This document shows positions 35,367 to 44,441 of a stretch of DNA of 64,000 nucleotides, in pieces. The DNA comes from an uncultured Prevotellaceae bacterium (GTDB taxonomy: Bacteria > Bacteroidota > Bacteroidia > Bacteroidales > Bacteroidaceae). A model generated the notes under the pieces. The model had not been told where the DNA came from, did not search any database, and worked only from the letters and a program-made list of their open reading frames with translations. The DNA lies in NCBI GenBank assembly GCA_902790625.1, contig CADASP010000003.1, positions 124,001 to 188,000 on the forward strand, written 5' to 3'. Both the position numbers and the translations under genes were made by a program. Each line of letters begins with the position of its first letter. Position 1 is the first letter of the stretch.

Positions 35367-36212
35367 TTATCTTACGGTGATATGGAAACAGGGTTGGTGC
35401 ACCTCATATTTGATGTAGCAGCGACCCTGTTGCCGCATGTCGCGCAGCACTTCGCTGAGCACATATTTCAGCTTGTCGTCGGTTGTGGTGTGGCTGAACA
35501 CGACGGGCGTGTACTGGTTGTAGTTGATGTCGAAGGTGGTGCCATAGAGGTGACACGAGCGCTCAGTGGCGTTTTTGTTCGATTGCTTCAGCTTTCTCAC
35601 GTCGGCCTCGGTGCGCAGCACACTGCTCACCACCATCCGGTGCAGCGGTAGCCCTTTCACTTGCAGCGAGTCGAAGAAGGTGCGCCCGATGTCCTCGAGC
35701 AGGATGGCGGCGCGGGGCACCAAGTAGGGGATGCTGGAATCGAGGTGGGCCATAGAGTAGTAGGGCGACAAGGCCATGAACACCAGCTCGTCCTTTCGCT
35801 GCTCCGCGTCGGCACGGTCGCGCACAGGTTTCACCCCCCAGTGTTCGGCAGCAAGCAGCTGCACGTGGTTGCTGTCGGGGAAGGCCTCGGCATAGCTGGG
35901 CACGCTCTTGATGGGGTGGGGGGAAAGCCTCACCCCCAGCCCCTCTCCAAGGGGAGAGGGGAGTGTATAGTTCTTATCCTTGTGCTTGTCGCAGAGTGTA
36001 TACTCTCCCCTCTCCCTTTGGAGATGGGCTGGGGATGAGGCTGATGGACTGTCGGTTGCGAGGCTGTCGGGCATTTCGCTGTTGGTTGCGAGGCTATTGG
36101 TTGTTTGGCTGGTGGGAGCAATACCTGGGAAGATGCAGCGCACCAGTGCCAGCACCATCACGATGATGCCCAGCGTCTGCACATACCGATGTTTCAGTTG
36201 TTTCGTTGCCAT
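35367..36212 (-). CDS. DUF5715-like protein with N-terminal membrane anchor
   Basis: About 281 residues from the ATG at 36212, chosen because a promoter -7 box lies 10 bases upstream. A hydrophobic segment (QTLGIIVMVLALVRCIF, about 11-27) anchors it. The C-terminal part includes VSSVLRTEADVRKLKQSN and CHLYGTTFDINYNQY, which resembles the His/Asp metal site of M15 D,D-peptidases and DUF5715 proteins, so a cell-wall role is possible. Residues about 57-95 are encoded by a long inverted intergenic-type repeat and probably form a disordered insertion. Confidence 0.75.
   Translation of the reverse strand: MATKQLKHRYVQTLGIIVMVLALVRCIFPGIAPTSQTTNSLATNSEMPDSLATDSPSASSPAHLQRERGEYTLCDKHKDKNYTLPSPLGEGLGVRLSPHPIKSVPSYAEAFPDSNHVQLLAAEHWGVKPVRDRADAEQRKDELVFMALSPYYSMAHLDSSIPYLVPRAAILLEDIGRTFFDSLQVKGLPLHRMVVSSVLRTEADVRKLKQSNKNATERSCHLYGTTFDINYNQYTPVVFSHTTTDDKLKYVLSEVLRDMRQQGRCYIKYEVHQPCFHITVR
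35926..36042. repeat. Inverted-repeat element inserted in a coding region
   Basis: Two arms of about 44 bases (35926-35969 and 35999-36042) are imperfect reverse complements, with words such as CCCAGCCCCTCTCCAAGGGG on one arm and CTCTCCCTTTGGAGATGGGC on the other. It is in frame with the surrounding gene and encodes a SPLGEGLGVRLS peptide. This element type is normally intergenic in Bacteroidota. Confidence 0.78.
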
Positions 36213-36221
36213 TTCGGCTCG

Positions 36222-36229
36222 CAAAGGTA
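36222..36229 (-). promoter_or_regulatory. -7 promoter element of the DUF5715-like gene
   Basis: TACCTTTG reads on the minus strand from 36229 to 36222, only 9 bases before the ATG at 36212. Transcription would start almost at the start codon, so the mRNA has a very short leader or none. Confidence 0.6.
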
Positions 36230-36427
36230 CGAAGATTTTTTGAAATACACCACATTTCTTCTGAAAAAAGCCTTTTCGGCTTTCCCGTTTTACCTTTTTG
36301 GGGGGCTTATAGGTTTTGTGTGAAGACGAAATCTTCGGGAAATGGCCTTTTTTCAGGTATGCCATTTTGCTTCCGAAAAAAAGGAGCACGACTTTTGAAA
36401 ATTTGGCGTTGACTTTTTGAAAAAAGG

Positions 36428-36453
36428 CGTTGACTTTTTGCAAAAAGTCAACG
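36428..36453. terminator. 26-bp perfect palindrome, possible terminator of the zinc-ribbon operon
   Basis: A perfect 26-bp palindrome (half-site CGTTGACTTTTTG) lies in the 399-base gap between the DUF5715-like gene and the end of the large minus-strand operon. A direct partial copy of the half-site is at 36406-36419. Terminator or protein-binding-site roles are both possible. No gene is seen in the rest of the gap. Confidence 0.5.
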
Positions 36454-36611
36454 TCCAATTTTTCTTTACAAAATGCACTATGCCTTTGCATAAACTATGC
36501 GCTCTCTTTAGGGGCAAGGTTGCGCGTAGTTTTCTGCATAGGACACGTCTAAATAATTATGAAATTCCGTATGCGGAAGAAAGACTTAAAATTTGTAAAT
36601 GTCCACAAAAT

Positions 36612-36833
36612 TCATGTCCGTTGAGGGTAATTTGTTCCCGACTGATAACTATTTCTCCGAGAATGTTCATTGTCGGATTCTGATAGGGCATACTTATCAA
36701 CTGTAGGTGCATCAACTATCACGTTTTGTTGACAATTGGGACATTGGCATTGCACCCGTATGCCAGGTTGCGAAGATACTAAAAACACTTGTCTACAATA
36801 GGGACAAGACACTTCGAATTCAATGTTCTCCAT
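36612..36833 (-). pseudogene. Truncated duplicate of the adjacent zinc-ribbon gene
   Basis: The 73 codons match the first 73 of the next gene (36919-38025) with only scattered changes: both start MxNIEFEVxCPYC and share SSQPGI, the second CPNC pair and NSYQS. The similarity stops at NYPQ, where this copy runs into unrelated sequence and a stop. It has lost the membrane segment and all of the C-terminal part. It is a partial tandem duplication, possibly still translated as a lone zinc ribbon. Confidence 0.8.
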
Positions 36834-36918
36834 AGAGTGTTATTATGTTTTGTCTATAATAAGTCAATTATTTCAATATGCACAAGTATTCAGGAACTTA
36901 TTACCACATTGAATAACA

Positions 36919-38025
36919 TCAAAAATCATCCTCATGGAAATAAATTTTGAGTTTGTATGTATAATAGTCTGATGAATACATTGGTTTGGTGTGAATTTTG
37001 AAAGAGTGACCTCCAGGAATGAGATATCCATTACCTGCTTCATTAATACTAATTCGGTATCCATTATCCAAAACAATTTCAGGATAGTACATCCTGCTTA
37101 CAGTATAATTCCAATCATAAGTAACTATTCTCCATGCTCTACCTACTGGCACTGAGATGTACTGTGATTCGGCGTAATATGTAGTACCACCATTCCCGTT
37201 ACTTGCTTGGTGTGATCCATAATTACAATAATAACTTCGCATCGAGTAACCATCAGTAACCATCTCAATCTCTACAACTTTATTCCTGGCTTCTTCATCG
37301 GCTGCAACCAGTCGGTTATACCTGCTAAGTTCTGATGATGCTTCGTTACGATGACCCCCTTTTGGATAATCACGAAGATAATTTTCAAGCAGCGAAACAC
37401 TTTTCTTCAGATTATCCTCAGAAAGTCCATATTTGGTTGAATGCCATGCTATAGAATCATTGACAAATGCTTTTACGATGGTTTCCATTGAGGTTTTATG
37501 TTCAGGGAGTGCATCTGACTGGTGTTTGGAAAGGAACTCCCGCGCAGCATATACGTCGCCTTTGGTCTTCGCTGAATTATAATCTGCCAATTCCTTTTGT
37601 TTTGGAGTATAGATGCCGAAAAACCAGAAAGCTGCTCCACCTAAAAGCAGGGCAATAATCAATAATGGTATGATTAGTTTCTTTGCTGTACTGCTCTGCT
37701 TTTTATCATAAACAGGTGGATCTTGTGGCGGAAGAACGGTGGCAGCATATTGTTGATTGTTATTGTTTTGTTGCGCACCTATCGGATAGTAATGTATCTC
37801 TGGTGTTGCTTGTTGAGGATAATTAGTTTCCGACTGATAACTATTTATCTGAGAATCTTCAAAGTCGGATTCTGATAGGACATAGTTGTCAACTGTAGGT
37901 GCATCAACTATCACGTCTTGTTGACAATTGGGGCATTGGCATTGCACCTGTATACCTGGTTGTGAAGATACCAGAAATGTTTGCCCACAATAAGGGCAAG
38001 CAACTTCGAATTCAATATTATCCAT
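36919..38025 (-). CDS. Zinc-ribbon, single-TM protein (system gene 10)
   Basis: 368 residues. An N-terminal zinc ribbon (Cys10, Cys13, Cys31, Cys34) is followed by a polar linker, one transmembrane helix at about 119-140 (LIIPLLIIALLLGGAAFWFF), a helical segment with YNSAKTKGDVYAAREFLSKH and a beta-rich C-terminal region. The ribbon should be cytoplasmic and the C-terminus periplasmic. It is the last intact gene of the ten-gene operon (7 bases after 38033). Function is unknown. It is most like its truncated copy at 36612. Confidence 0.8.
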   Translation of the reverse strand: MDNIEFEVACPYCGQTFLVSSQPGIQVQCQCPNCQQDVIVDAPTVDNYVLSESDFEDSQINSYQSETNYPQQATPEIHYYPIGAQQNNNNQQYAATVLPPQDPPVYDKKQSSTAKKLIIPLLIIALLLGGAAFWFFGIYTPKQKELADYNSAKTKGDVYAAREFLSKHQSDALPEHKTSMETIVKAFVNDSIAWHSTKYGLSEDNLKKSVSLLENYLRDYPKGGHRNEASSELSRYNRLVAADEEARNKVVEIEMVTDGYSMRSYYCNYGSHQASNGNGGTTYYAESQYISVPVGRAWRIVTYDWNYTVSRMYYPEIVLDNGYRISINEAGNGYLIPGGHSFKIHTKPMYSSDYYTYKLKIYFHEDDF

Positions 38026-38032
38026 ATATCTG

Positions 38033-40066
38033 TTATTTTGTTTTGTCTATAATAAGAATATGATTACTACCTTTAGGAGTAGTGTTATTTCTTCCACTTT
38101 GATTGCCTAAGCGATTTCTTGAAGTTCTGCTGCCACGATTGGTTCGACGTATGCTTGGTTGAGGTGTAACAACAGTTTCGGTATTCTCGGTTGACTCAAC
38201 CTCTTCTATAGGAATTTCAACTTTACCGATGAAAGGCAAAACTGGCAGCAAGCAGGATTGAGCTAGACTGGCTCTGTAAATCCTGTCCTTGTTAAACCCA
38301 ACAACATAGGCCAAAGAATCGGGATAGTATGGATCTTTGGTACTTGTCCACAATACACCTCCATCTCCCACCTCGCTTCTTTTTCCTTTGAGATTGTTGA
38401 AGTGGAACATTTCGCATTCTTCTCTATCGAATAGTTCACCATCACTGATTTCTCTTGCGCTATTAAATGTATATGCTTGAGATCCTAACGGTACAATACT
38501 TACAAAAAGGCCTTCCTGTGGGTCGTATTTGTAGCGGAAAGCTGAACACATTCCACCATTCTTATATCGTAAAGCATAGATTACGTCTTCACCTTTACAA
38601 AAATAAGAGGAATTTGTAGTATAAAGAGTTGTGTCAAACATGCCAAATTGTAAGGTGTCTATTTCTTCGGTTTCGTAATGCTCATTGAATTTTTTGTCGC
38701 TTGAAGGGAAAATGCAGTTCATGTTATTCATCGTTGGTAGATGATAATCAAGGTCGCCATCATTGAGGTTAGCCATTTTTATTGCATCATCAAAACTGAA
38801 TACTCCTGGTTCATTATTGTGGTTAGTTATAAAGTTACCGTCTCGGTCGAGGTAATCCTCACTGATGAATTCATAAGGAATTGAATCTGGGATATTTTCT
38901 ATTGTAAAGATTGGCTGGCATACAGTAAAGGATTTGTTGTGTCTTTCATCTTCTGGGCAAACCATTGTGAACTTCATATTTCGTTCAACGGTTCCTAAAT
39001 TTCTGTTTAGCTTAATCTTATAATTAGAAACTCCACCGTCTTCTGATTCCTTTTCTACAGTACCAAATTTTAAAATAGCATAATCGTACTTTAATACAGG
39101 GGCATTTGGATGCCCTTTTGCATAGACTTGTATTACAGGATTAGCGGGGCTTATCTGATTAACTTTCTCCGTATCACCATTTTTGTCTGTTTCAATGTTC
39201 TCGCCGTATACATTATAATGCATATACGTCATGTTTTTCTTAAATGTTTTTTCTATGTCGACAAACGGACGTATATAGCATGGTGACAATCGTTTAGAAG
39301 AAATTGTCACAGTTTCGTTATTGATGTTCAGAAAATCTTCATCATTAATATAATAAGATGCACCTCCCATAGCAATAGGCAAAACAATTTTTTGTTTGCC
39401 AGTTTGCTTGTTCCACCATTCGTCATCATCTATGTCTTTTACCTTCTTAATATTCGGGTCAGCTCCAATAAACTTCATGGTGACAGTAAGTTTCGTGTCG
39501 CTTAAATCGTAACGAAAAGCCCAACGATCTGGGTTGCCTTCTCCCTTTTTCTCAACATTGTCTTTAAACCTCAAAGCGTATATAGTATTCTTTCCCTTAC
39601 TGATGTAGTCAGAGTAGTAAGACTTTCCCCTATTTTTCCCAATTTTCACAAACTCTAAATTGTTATAAAGCTTGCTCGATTTGTTAAATAGTGTCATTTC
39701 GTCTTTTGGCCCTAATTTATAAGGCGCAGCAATAAATGACATCTCACTCGTTGTTGGCATTCGATAAACAACCCCATTGATTTCCCAGGCTGCGGTTTTT
39801 CTATTACCTTTTGCTACAGCAGGGGTAGGACTATCTTCATTTGTAAAGCCAATCTCGTTAAAAGCCAGATTGTTTTCTGCAAACAGCTCCCAGGGTTCCA
39901 AATTCATTTGCATGGAACGAACCTTTTCAGCCTTTTCAGCATCATTGTTGCATAAATTATCTATAAGCTCCTTATTGCAGGGTAGTGTATAGGTGGTTAC
40001 TTGAGCGTTGGCTGTCACCCAATATAGACCTATTACTGTCGAAATAATTATAACGTTTTTCTTCAT
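38033..40066 (-). CDS. Secreted two-domain protein (system gene 9)
   Basis: 677 residues with a Sec signal peptide (MKKNVIIISTVIGLYWVTAN, cleaved after AQ). Two related halves can be seen. Each has a YRMPTxxEM or YHLPTMNNM segment, a nearby YALRFKD or YALRYKNG strand and a RW/AFRY strand, and the second ends in a VLWTSTKDPYYPDSLAYVVG block. This pattern resembles the C-type-lectin-like DUF1566 / Fibrobacter paralogous domains. It ends in a basic low-complexity tail. It is the only clearly secreted, anchor-free product of the operon and could be the surface or periplasmic effector. Confidence 0.72.
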   Translation of the reverse strand: MKKNVIIISTVIGLYWVTANAQVTTYTLPCNKELIDNLCNNDAEKAEKVRSMQMNLEPWELFAENNLAFNEIGFTNEDSPTPAVAKGNRKTAAWEINGVVYRMPTTSEMSFIAAPYKLGPKDEMTLFNKSSKLYNNLEFVKIGKNRGKSYYSDYISKGKNTIYALRFKDNVEKKGEGNPDRWAFRYDLSDTKLTVTMKFIGADPNIKKVKDIDDDEWWNKQTGKQKIVLPIAMGGASYYINDEDFLNINNETVTISSKRLSPCYIRPFVDIEKTFKKNMTYMHYNVYGENIETDKNGDTEKVNQISPANPVIQVYAKGHPNAPVLKYDYAILKFGTVEKESEDGGVSNYKIKLNRNLGTVERNMKFTMVCPEDERHNKSFTVCQPIFTIENIPDSIPYEFISEDYLDRDGNFITNHNNEPGVFSFDDAIKMANLNDGDLDYHLPTMNNMNCIFPSSDKKFNEHYETEEIDTLQFGMFDTTLYTTNSSYFCKGEDVIYALRYKNGGMCSAFRYKYDPQEGLFVSIVPLGSQAYTFNSAREISDGELFDREECEMFHFNNLKGKRSEVGDGGVLWTSTKDPYYPDSLAYVVGFNKDRIYRASLAQSCLLPVLPFIGKVEIPIEEVESTENTETVVTPQPSIRRTNRGSRTSRNRLGNQSGRNNTTPKGSNHILIIDKTK

Positions 40067-40072
40067 TATGTA

Positions 40073-41284
40073 TTATTGAAGTTTAAGCGGAGTTAGCTTT
40101 GTGTAGTTCTTGATGACCACATTGATGAAACCGTAATATTCGTCTTCTGAAACATTTGTAATATTACCGTTTTGTGACTTTACATACTTTCCTCCCGAGT
40201 GTAGGTAATTTTCTTGCGTTGAATCTTCTACAAGCGTAGTTGCATTCTGTTTTAGCCATACGGCACTACCTTCTGACTGGTTGTCACTGCTAAAGACCAC
40301 GAACAAACCTTTGCCACGTAGCCATATCCATTCAAATACGGGCTTGTTGTAGAGTTGAGTAGCAACACCATCCTTTGCTCCATAAACCAATAGATGCTTG
40401 TCGGTGTTTGCAAGTACTTCTTTCTGGCCATCTTGATTCAAGTCGACCATGAAATACTCTTCAATACCAGCACCTGGGTTTGCTTGGGCAAATGCTTTCA
40501 AAGAGTCAACAGCAGCCTTCTCGTTGTTCTTCGCCATTTTTATTCCATCTTGTTCAATATTATTACTTTTACTGAAGAAGAGGAAATAACTGGCTGCTAA
40601 AAGTACGATAACAAATCCGCCAAATGCAGCAAACAATTTTCCCTTTTTTAGAGGGTGAGGATTGCCCAAATTGTCGTTGTCGAATGCATCTTTCAGTTCA
40701 TCTGCTACTTCAATATCATCATCTACCTGTTCTTCTGTTTGTTCAACAGCAGCAAGTGATTTGCTAATCAACATTTCATCGAGTGTTTCCTCTTCATCCT
40801 TAGTGGGTATTTCGTTCTTACTGTTATCCTCTATGGGAGGTACAACATTACTGAATTTGTTTTCAAAAGAATTGTTTGTAGTTGCATTGACAATAGGTTC
40901 TATCGGATCAATAGGAACTGCTGCTGGTTGTAAAATAGGCATCTCCTCTGGGGCTACATACTGTGGCGAAATAGGAGGAGGGGTCATGTCGTTTGGTTGG
41001 GGCGTAGCTATTACTGGTTGGGCCTGAACCGGTTGAGCCTGAACCGGGCGTCCTTGTACTGGTTTACCAGCAACAGGCCTCCCTTGAACAGGTCTCCCTT
41101 GAACAGCAGGCCTGACTGTTGAAAGACCTGCATTTCCCATATTTACAGGTTTATCTATTACTAAAGAAATGTTATTACCAGCCATCTGCTGTTGGCAATA
41201 TGGACATGCAACATATTCTCTAATCGCATTCTTTGGCGATGTAAACTTGTTGTTACATCTTGGGCAGGTATATTCAAATGTCAT
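40073..41284 (-). CDS. Zinc-ribbon, single-TM protein with RPVQ repeats (system gene 8)
   Basis: 403 residues. A zinc ribbon (Cys7, Cys10, Cys27, Cys30) is followed by a low-complexity tract of GRPVQ/AQPVQ units (about 60-92) and an acidic linker. A transmembrane helix lies at about 217-236 (FAAFGGFVIVLLAASYFLFF), with a periplasmic part containing DLNQDGQKEVLAN near 281, reminiscent of FG-GAP/VCBS calcium-binding repeats. It shares the ribbon-linker-TM layout of three other operon members, six bases before the next gene. Confidence 0.8.
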   Translation of the reverse strand: MTFEYTCPRCNNKFTSPKNAIREYVACPYCQQQMAGNNISLVIDKPVNMGNAGLSTVRPAVQGRPVQGRPVAGKPVQGRPVQAQPVQAQPVIATPQPNDMTPPPISPQYVAPEEMPILQPAAVPIDPIEPIVNATTNNSFENKFSNVVPPIEDNSKNEIPTKDEEETLDEMLISKSLAAVEQTEEQVDDDIEVADELKDAFDNDNLGNPHPLKKGKLFAAFGGFVIVLLAASYFLFFSKSNNIEQDGIKMAKNNEKAAVDSLKAFAQANPGAGIEEYFMVDLNQDGQKEVLANTDKHLLVYGAKDGVATQLYNKPVFEWIWLRGKGLFVVFSSDNQSEGSAVWLKQNATTLVEDSTQENYLHSGGKYVKSQNGNITNVSEDEYYGFINVVIKNYTKLTPLKLQ

Positions 41285-41290
41285 AATCTA

Positions 41291-42787
41291 TTATTTATTT
41301 GGGTTGTGAATGTTATTTCTCTGGGATGGAGTAAGTGGGGTAGTATTGACATCATTATTCGGCGAGGGGTTTTGCATTTCTAGTGATTCCTGCTTATCTT
41401 CTTCGTTTCCACTACCGTCATCATTCGTGTCATTTTTTGTATCTGTTGTTTGGCTTTCTTCTTCCGAATAAGACTTCACAGTAGTTCCAGGTTTGCCAGG
41501 CTCTTGTGAATCTTTCCTCTTGCTTCCACTACCGCCATTATCTGTTTTTTCTCCTGTATCTGTTGCTTTATCAACTATTTCCGTATTAGACATGCTACTA
41601 TTTGCTTGGTTATTTTCTTCGATAGCTGTTCCTATATAAATACCAAGATAAAGAATGAGCAATGTATAAAATGTTGCACCTACAATGAACTTCCAGTTGG
41701 CATAGAACGGCTTTCCGCCCTTATTTCCATTTCCTTCTGCGCGAACATGAATACTCTCAGTCAGATTAAGATATAGAGGAGCGTCGGTAGATAGATCGTG
41801 CATGCCTGTATATGGGAGACAGCCATTTTTCTTAATCACTATTTTGGCAGACTTCGCTTGGCGTTCAGGAATAGAAATAGGGCAATCTTCCAATAGAAGA
41901 ACACCATTTACAAAAATCTTGTATTGGGTAGCTTCACGGCCCTTAATAGACACACGGAATTTCTGCCAAGTGATTTGTTTCTCCCAAGGTATTTCACCCT
42001 GTAAACTCAAAACCTGACGTGGCTGGTTCACCCTGATGGTGGTGACAATATGTTCGAAGCCCGGTCTGCGCAATTGTAATTGCACATTTGTTCCTGCAAC
42101 AACCTTAATGGGCATTGAATTGAAAGGAGATTGCCCCATGAAAGCCTGAATGCCATTAGGTAATTCATGCTGTGGAGGAAACAAAAATGCTGGTTGTTCA
42201 AAGCCCATCTTAGACAGATCAGCCATTTGAGAGATAATCTGTGATGGGATGGAGTTTCTTGTGGCTAAATCAAAGAAAAAAACAGCTTGATATTTCTTGT
42301 AGTATGATTGATCTATACCTTTTTGCAGCAGACTTCCCAGGTAAACGTAATCTGTATTCTGCCCATACAAGCGATAAGCCAAAGCAGGTGTCTGCTGTAC
42401 TGGATTATAGTCGATGTATTGTAGATCGGGATATACGTTACTGAGTAGTGGGGACAGATTGTCAAATTGCTCGGTTCCATGTGTAATGTCCTGCTGGGCT
42501 AAAGATACAATCCTTATCAAATCATCAGGTAATACAGAAATAGTAGATGGAATAAAGATCCATGCAGCTTCATAGTCGCCACTTCGCCCCACATCCAACG
42601 GGCGTACAATTGTAAAGAATGTCCCTAGTGGATTATAATTGAGCACATAAAACAAATTACCTAAATGCAACTTGCTTATGTAGTTGCGCATATCATATGT
42701 TTTACGATACCATTCGCCTTTGTTGGTAATATAAACATCTCTCAAGCCACCTTGTGCTTTTTGGACTAATAATTCTATCTTACTCAT
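41291..42787 (-). CDS. Single-TM protein with acidic/Ser-rich tail (system gene 7)
   Basis: 498 residues. The N-terminal 360 residues form a soluble alpha/beta region with no recognised family (landmarks ITNKGEWYRKTYDMRNYI and FFFDLATRNSIPSQI). A membrane helix at about 368-390 (FIVGATFYTLLILYLGIYIG) is followed by a long Ser/Thr/Asp/Asn-rich tail to the end, presumably periplasmic. The large N-terminal part should therefore be cytoplasmic, where it could contact the GTPase-like protein encoded two bases upstream. Function is unknown. Confidence 0.75.
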   Translation of the reverse strand: MSKIELLVQKAQGGLRDVYITNKGEWYRKTYDMRNYISKLHLGNLFYVLNYNPLGTFFTIVRPLDVGRSGDYEAAWIFIPSTISVLPDDLIRIVSLAQQDITHGTEQFDNLSPLLSNVYPDLQYIDYNPVQQTPALAYRLYGQNTDYVYLGSLLQKGIDQSYYKKYQAVFFFDLATRNSIPSQIISQMADLSKMGFEQPAFLFPPQHELPNGIQAFMGQSPFNSMPIKVVAGTNVQLQLRRPGFEHIVTTIRVNQPRQVLSLQGEIPWEKQITWQKFRVSIKGREATQYKIFVNGVLLLEDCPISIPERQAKSAKIVIKKNGCLPYTGMHDLSTDAPLYLNLTESIHVRAEGNGNKGGKPFYANWKFIVGATFYTLLILYLGIYIGTAIEENNQANSSMSNTEIVDKATDTGEKTDNGGSGSKRKDSQEPGKPGTTVKSYSEEESQTTDTKNDTNDDGSGNEEDKQESLEMQNPSPNNDVNTTPLTPSQRNNIHNPNK

Positions 42788-42789
42788 GA

Positions 42790-44418
42790 TTATCTAAATA
42801 AATCAAATATCTTATTAAAAAATCCCTTTCTGTGGGTATATGAATAATGCATCAACAATTCAACCATTTTTGATGCAGAAGATGTATCAAAACGGCAGTA
42901 ATCCTTGAAGCAGACGTCACCAATAGTGAATGGGACAATACTGATCTTACCTCTATTGATATTGTTTTCTTTTGCAATACGCAGGAGGTTATTGTAGAAG
43001 CCAAGATAGTTCTTGGTCATGTATTTCATGAGGTGCTGATCGAGTGCCCCTTCATATTTGGCCTTATCAACCTTAGAAATCAATACGTAGATAGCATCGG
43101 TATTGTCATTAAACAATCCCATATTGTTGAGATGAACTGCTGCAGAATTGAGGTATTCTGATTGGGGAAGCCCATTGTATATTCTGTTTTCTGCACCATA
43201 CTCAATTACAAAGAAATGAATCTTTCGATTGTTTGAACGATTGTTGAGCAAGATATTATGAAGTGTACCTAAAGCTTGTTCTTGATCCTCACGTAGTTCC
43301 TCACCAGCATCTTTCATAAACATGCATGTGAATAGTTCACCTGCAAGGTCAATGCATGCAAGATCATGAATAGCGTTCTCTTGATCCTCCAATTCGAAAC
43401 GCATCTCGTAAGTAGAAGCAACTGGGGTACCACCAGGCAAACGACAAACCTTTCCAGAAGAGAATACAGAGGACAAACGGTTCATATATCCAAAGCCCTG
43501 ACAATTGTTGTCTGGTATCATGCTCTTAGAGTTTAATCCACTTTTGGCTGTACTAAGAATTGCACCTAAGGCACAAGTTTTTCCAGAAGAAGGAATGCCC
43601 CAAAAATACACCTCGGTACATGGTTCTGCAATAGATATTAATGGCCGTGCAGGATCAAATGTCATTGAAGGAGCTTTGGCTAACATCTTATTGATAAAAT
43701 CGTCTGCTATACCACACTTGGACAGGTCTGTACGGCTAAGTATACCTTGTTCGATGATATTGCGGCATGCATCAGATGACAATATATTATGGTCCTTACT
43801 AATGAGATCAATGAGTGTTTGGATTGATATAGTCTCATTTCTGACCAACTTTACAATCGTTCGACTTACATCATCGGCACTATTGGCTTGCTGAATAAGT
43901 ACTTTAAGGATAGCAGCAGACTTCTTTCTGGTTGCTTCGCTGTTCTTAATCTGGGTAATAGCCTTGTTTGCCTCGAAAGTGTATTTGCTATTAGGATATT
44001 TCTCCTTGAATTGAAGAAAGAGATTGAGATCGTCTGAATTCCTAATATTCTTCCATTCGTTTTCTTCAGAATTATCCTCAAATGCAGGAGCTACAGAGGG
44101 CACTTCATAGATAGGCTGAGCCTCAAGTTTGTCTTTTTTGATTCTGACAGCATCTAGATGCTCTGGTTTTCCCATGGGGTATTTGTTGAGAAAATCTTGT
44201 AGGTCGTAAATGGATTCAGATTTCATTACTTTTTCAAAATCTGCGTCCTCACTACCTGATAGAATTTCTTCTACATCTAATTTCATTTTAGCTGTAAAAT
44301 CACCATCGGTGCTATTACAAAGTTCATCGAGTGTAACTATGCCTTGCTGGATATAGGAAGCTAAATCAGCAGGGGAATACTCGGTTACATTATTCAAAAT
44401 TGCTTTTTTCTTAGGCAT
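42790..44418 (-). CDS. P-loop GTPase-like protein (system gene 6)
   Basis: 542 residues, no membrane segment. The N-terminal half has helical repeats with KYPxxK motifs (FLNKYPMGKPEHLDAV near 70-85 and FLQFKEKYPNSKYTFEANKA near 130-150). The C-terminal half has a P-loop GIPSSGKT near 274, DLAGE near 358 (G3-like) and SKVD near 449 (G4-like), an order consistent with a GTPase or related NTPase. It is the second nucleotide-binding protein of the operon after the SrfC-like one. Ser/Thr follows the Lys of the P-loop as expected. Confidence 0.78.
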   Translation of the reverse strand: MPKKKAILNNVTEYSPADLASYIQQGIVTLDELCNSTDGDFTAKMKLDVEEILSGSEDADFEKVMKSESIYDLQDFLNKYPMGKPEHLDAVRIKKDKLEAQPIYEVPSVAPAFEDNSEENEWKNIRNSDDLNLFLQFKEKYPNSKYTFEANKAITQIKNSEATRKKSAAILKVLIQQANSADDVSRTIVKLVRNETISIQTLIDLISKDHNILSSDACRNIIEQGILSRTDLSKCGIADDFINKMLAKAPSMTFDPARPLISIAEPCTEVYFWGIPSSGKTCALGAILSTAKSGLNSKSMIPDNNCQGFGYMNRLSSVFSSGKVCRLPGGTPVASTYEMRFELEDQENAIHDLACIDLAGELFTCMFMKDAGEELREDQEQALGTLHNILLNNRSNNRKIHFFVIEYGAENRIYNGLPQSEYLNSAAVHLNNMGLFNDNTDAIYVLISKVDKAKYEGALDQHLMKYMTKNYLGFYNNLLRIAKENNINRGKISIVPFTIGDVCFKDYCRFDTSSASKMVELLMHYSYTHRKGFFNKIFDLFR

Positions 44419-44441
44419 AACTATATAAATAATCTAAGTTT

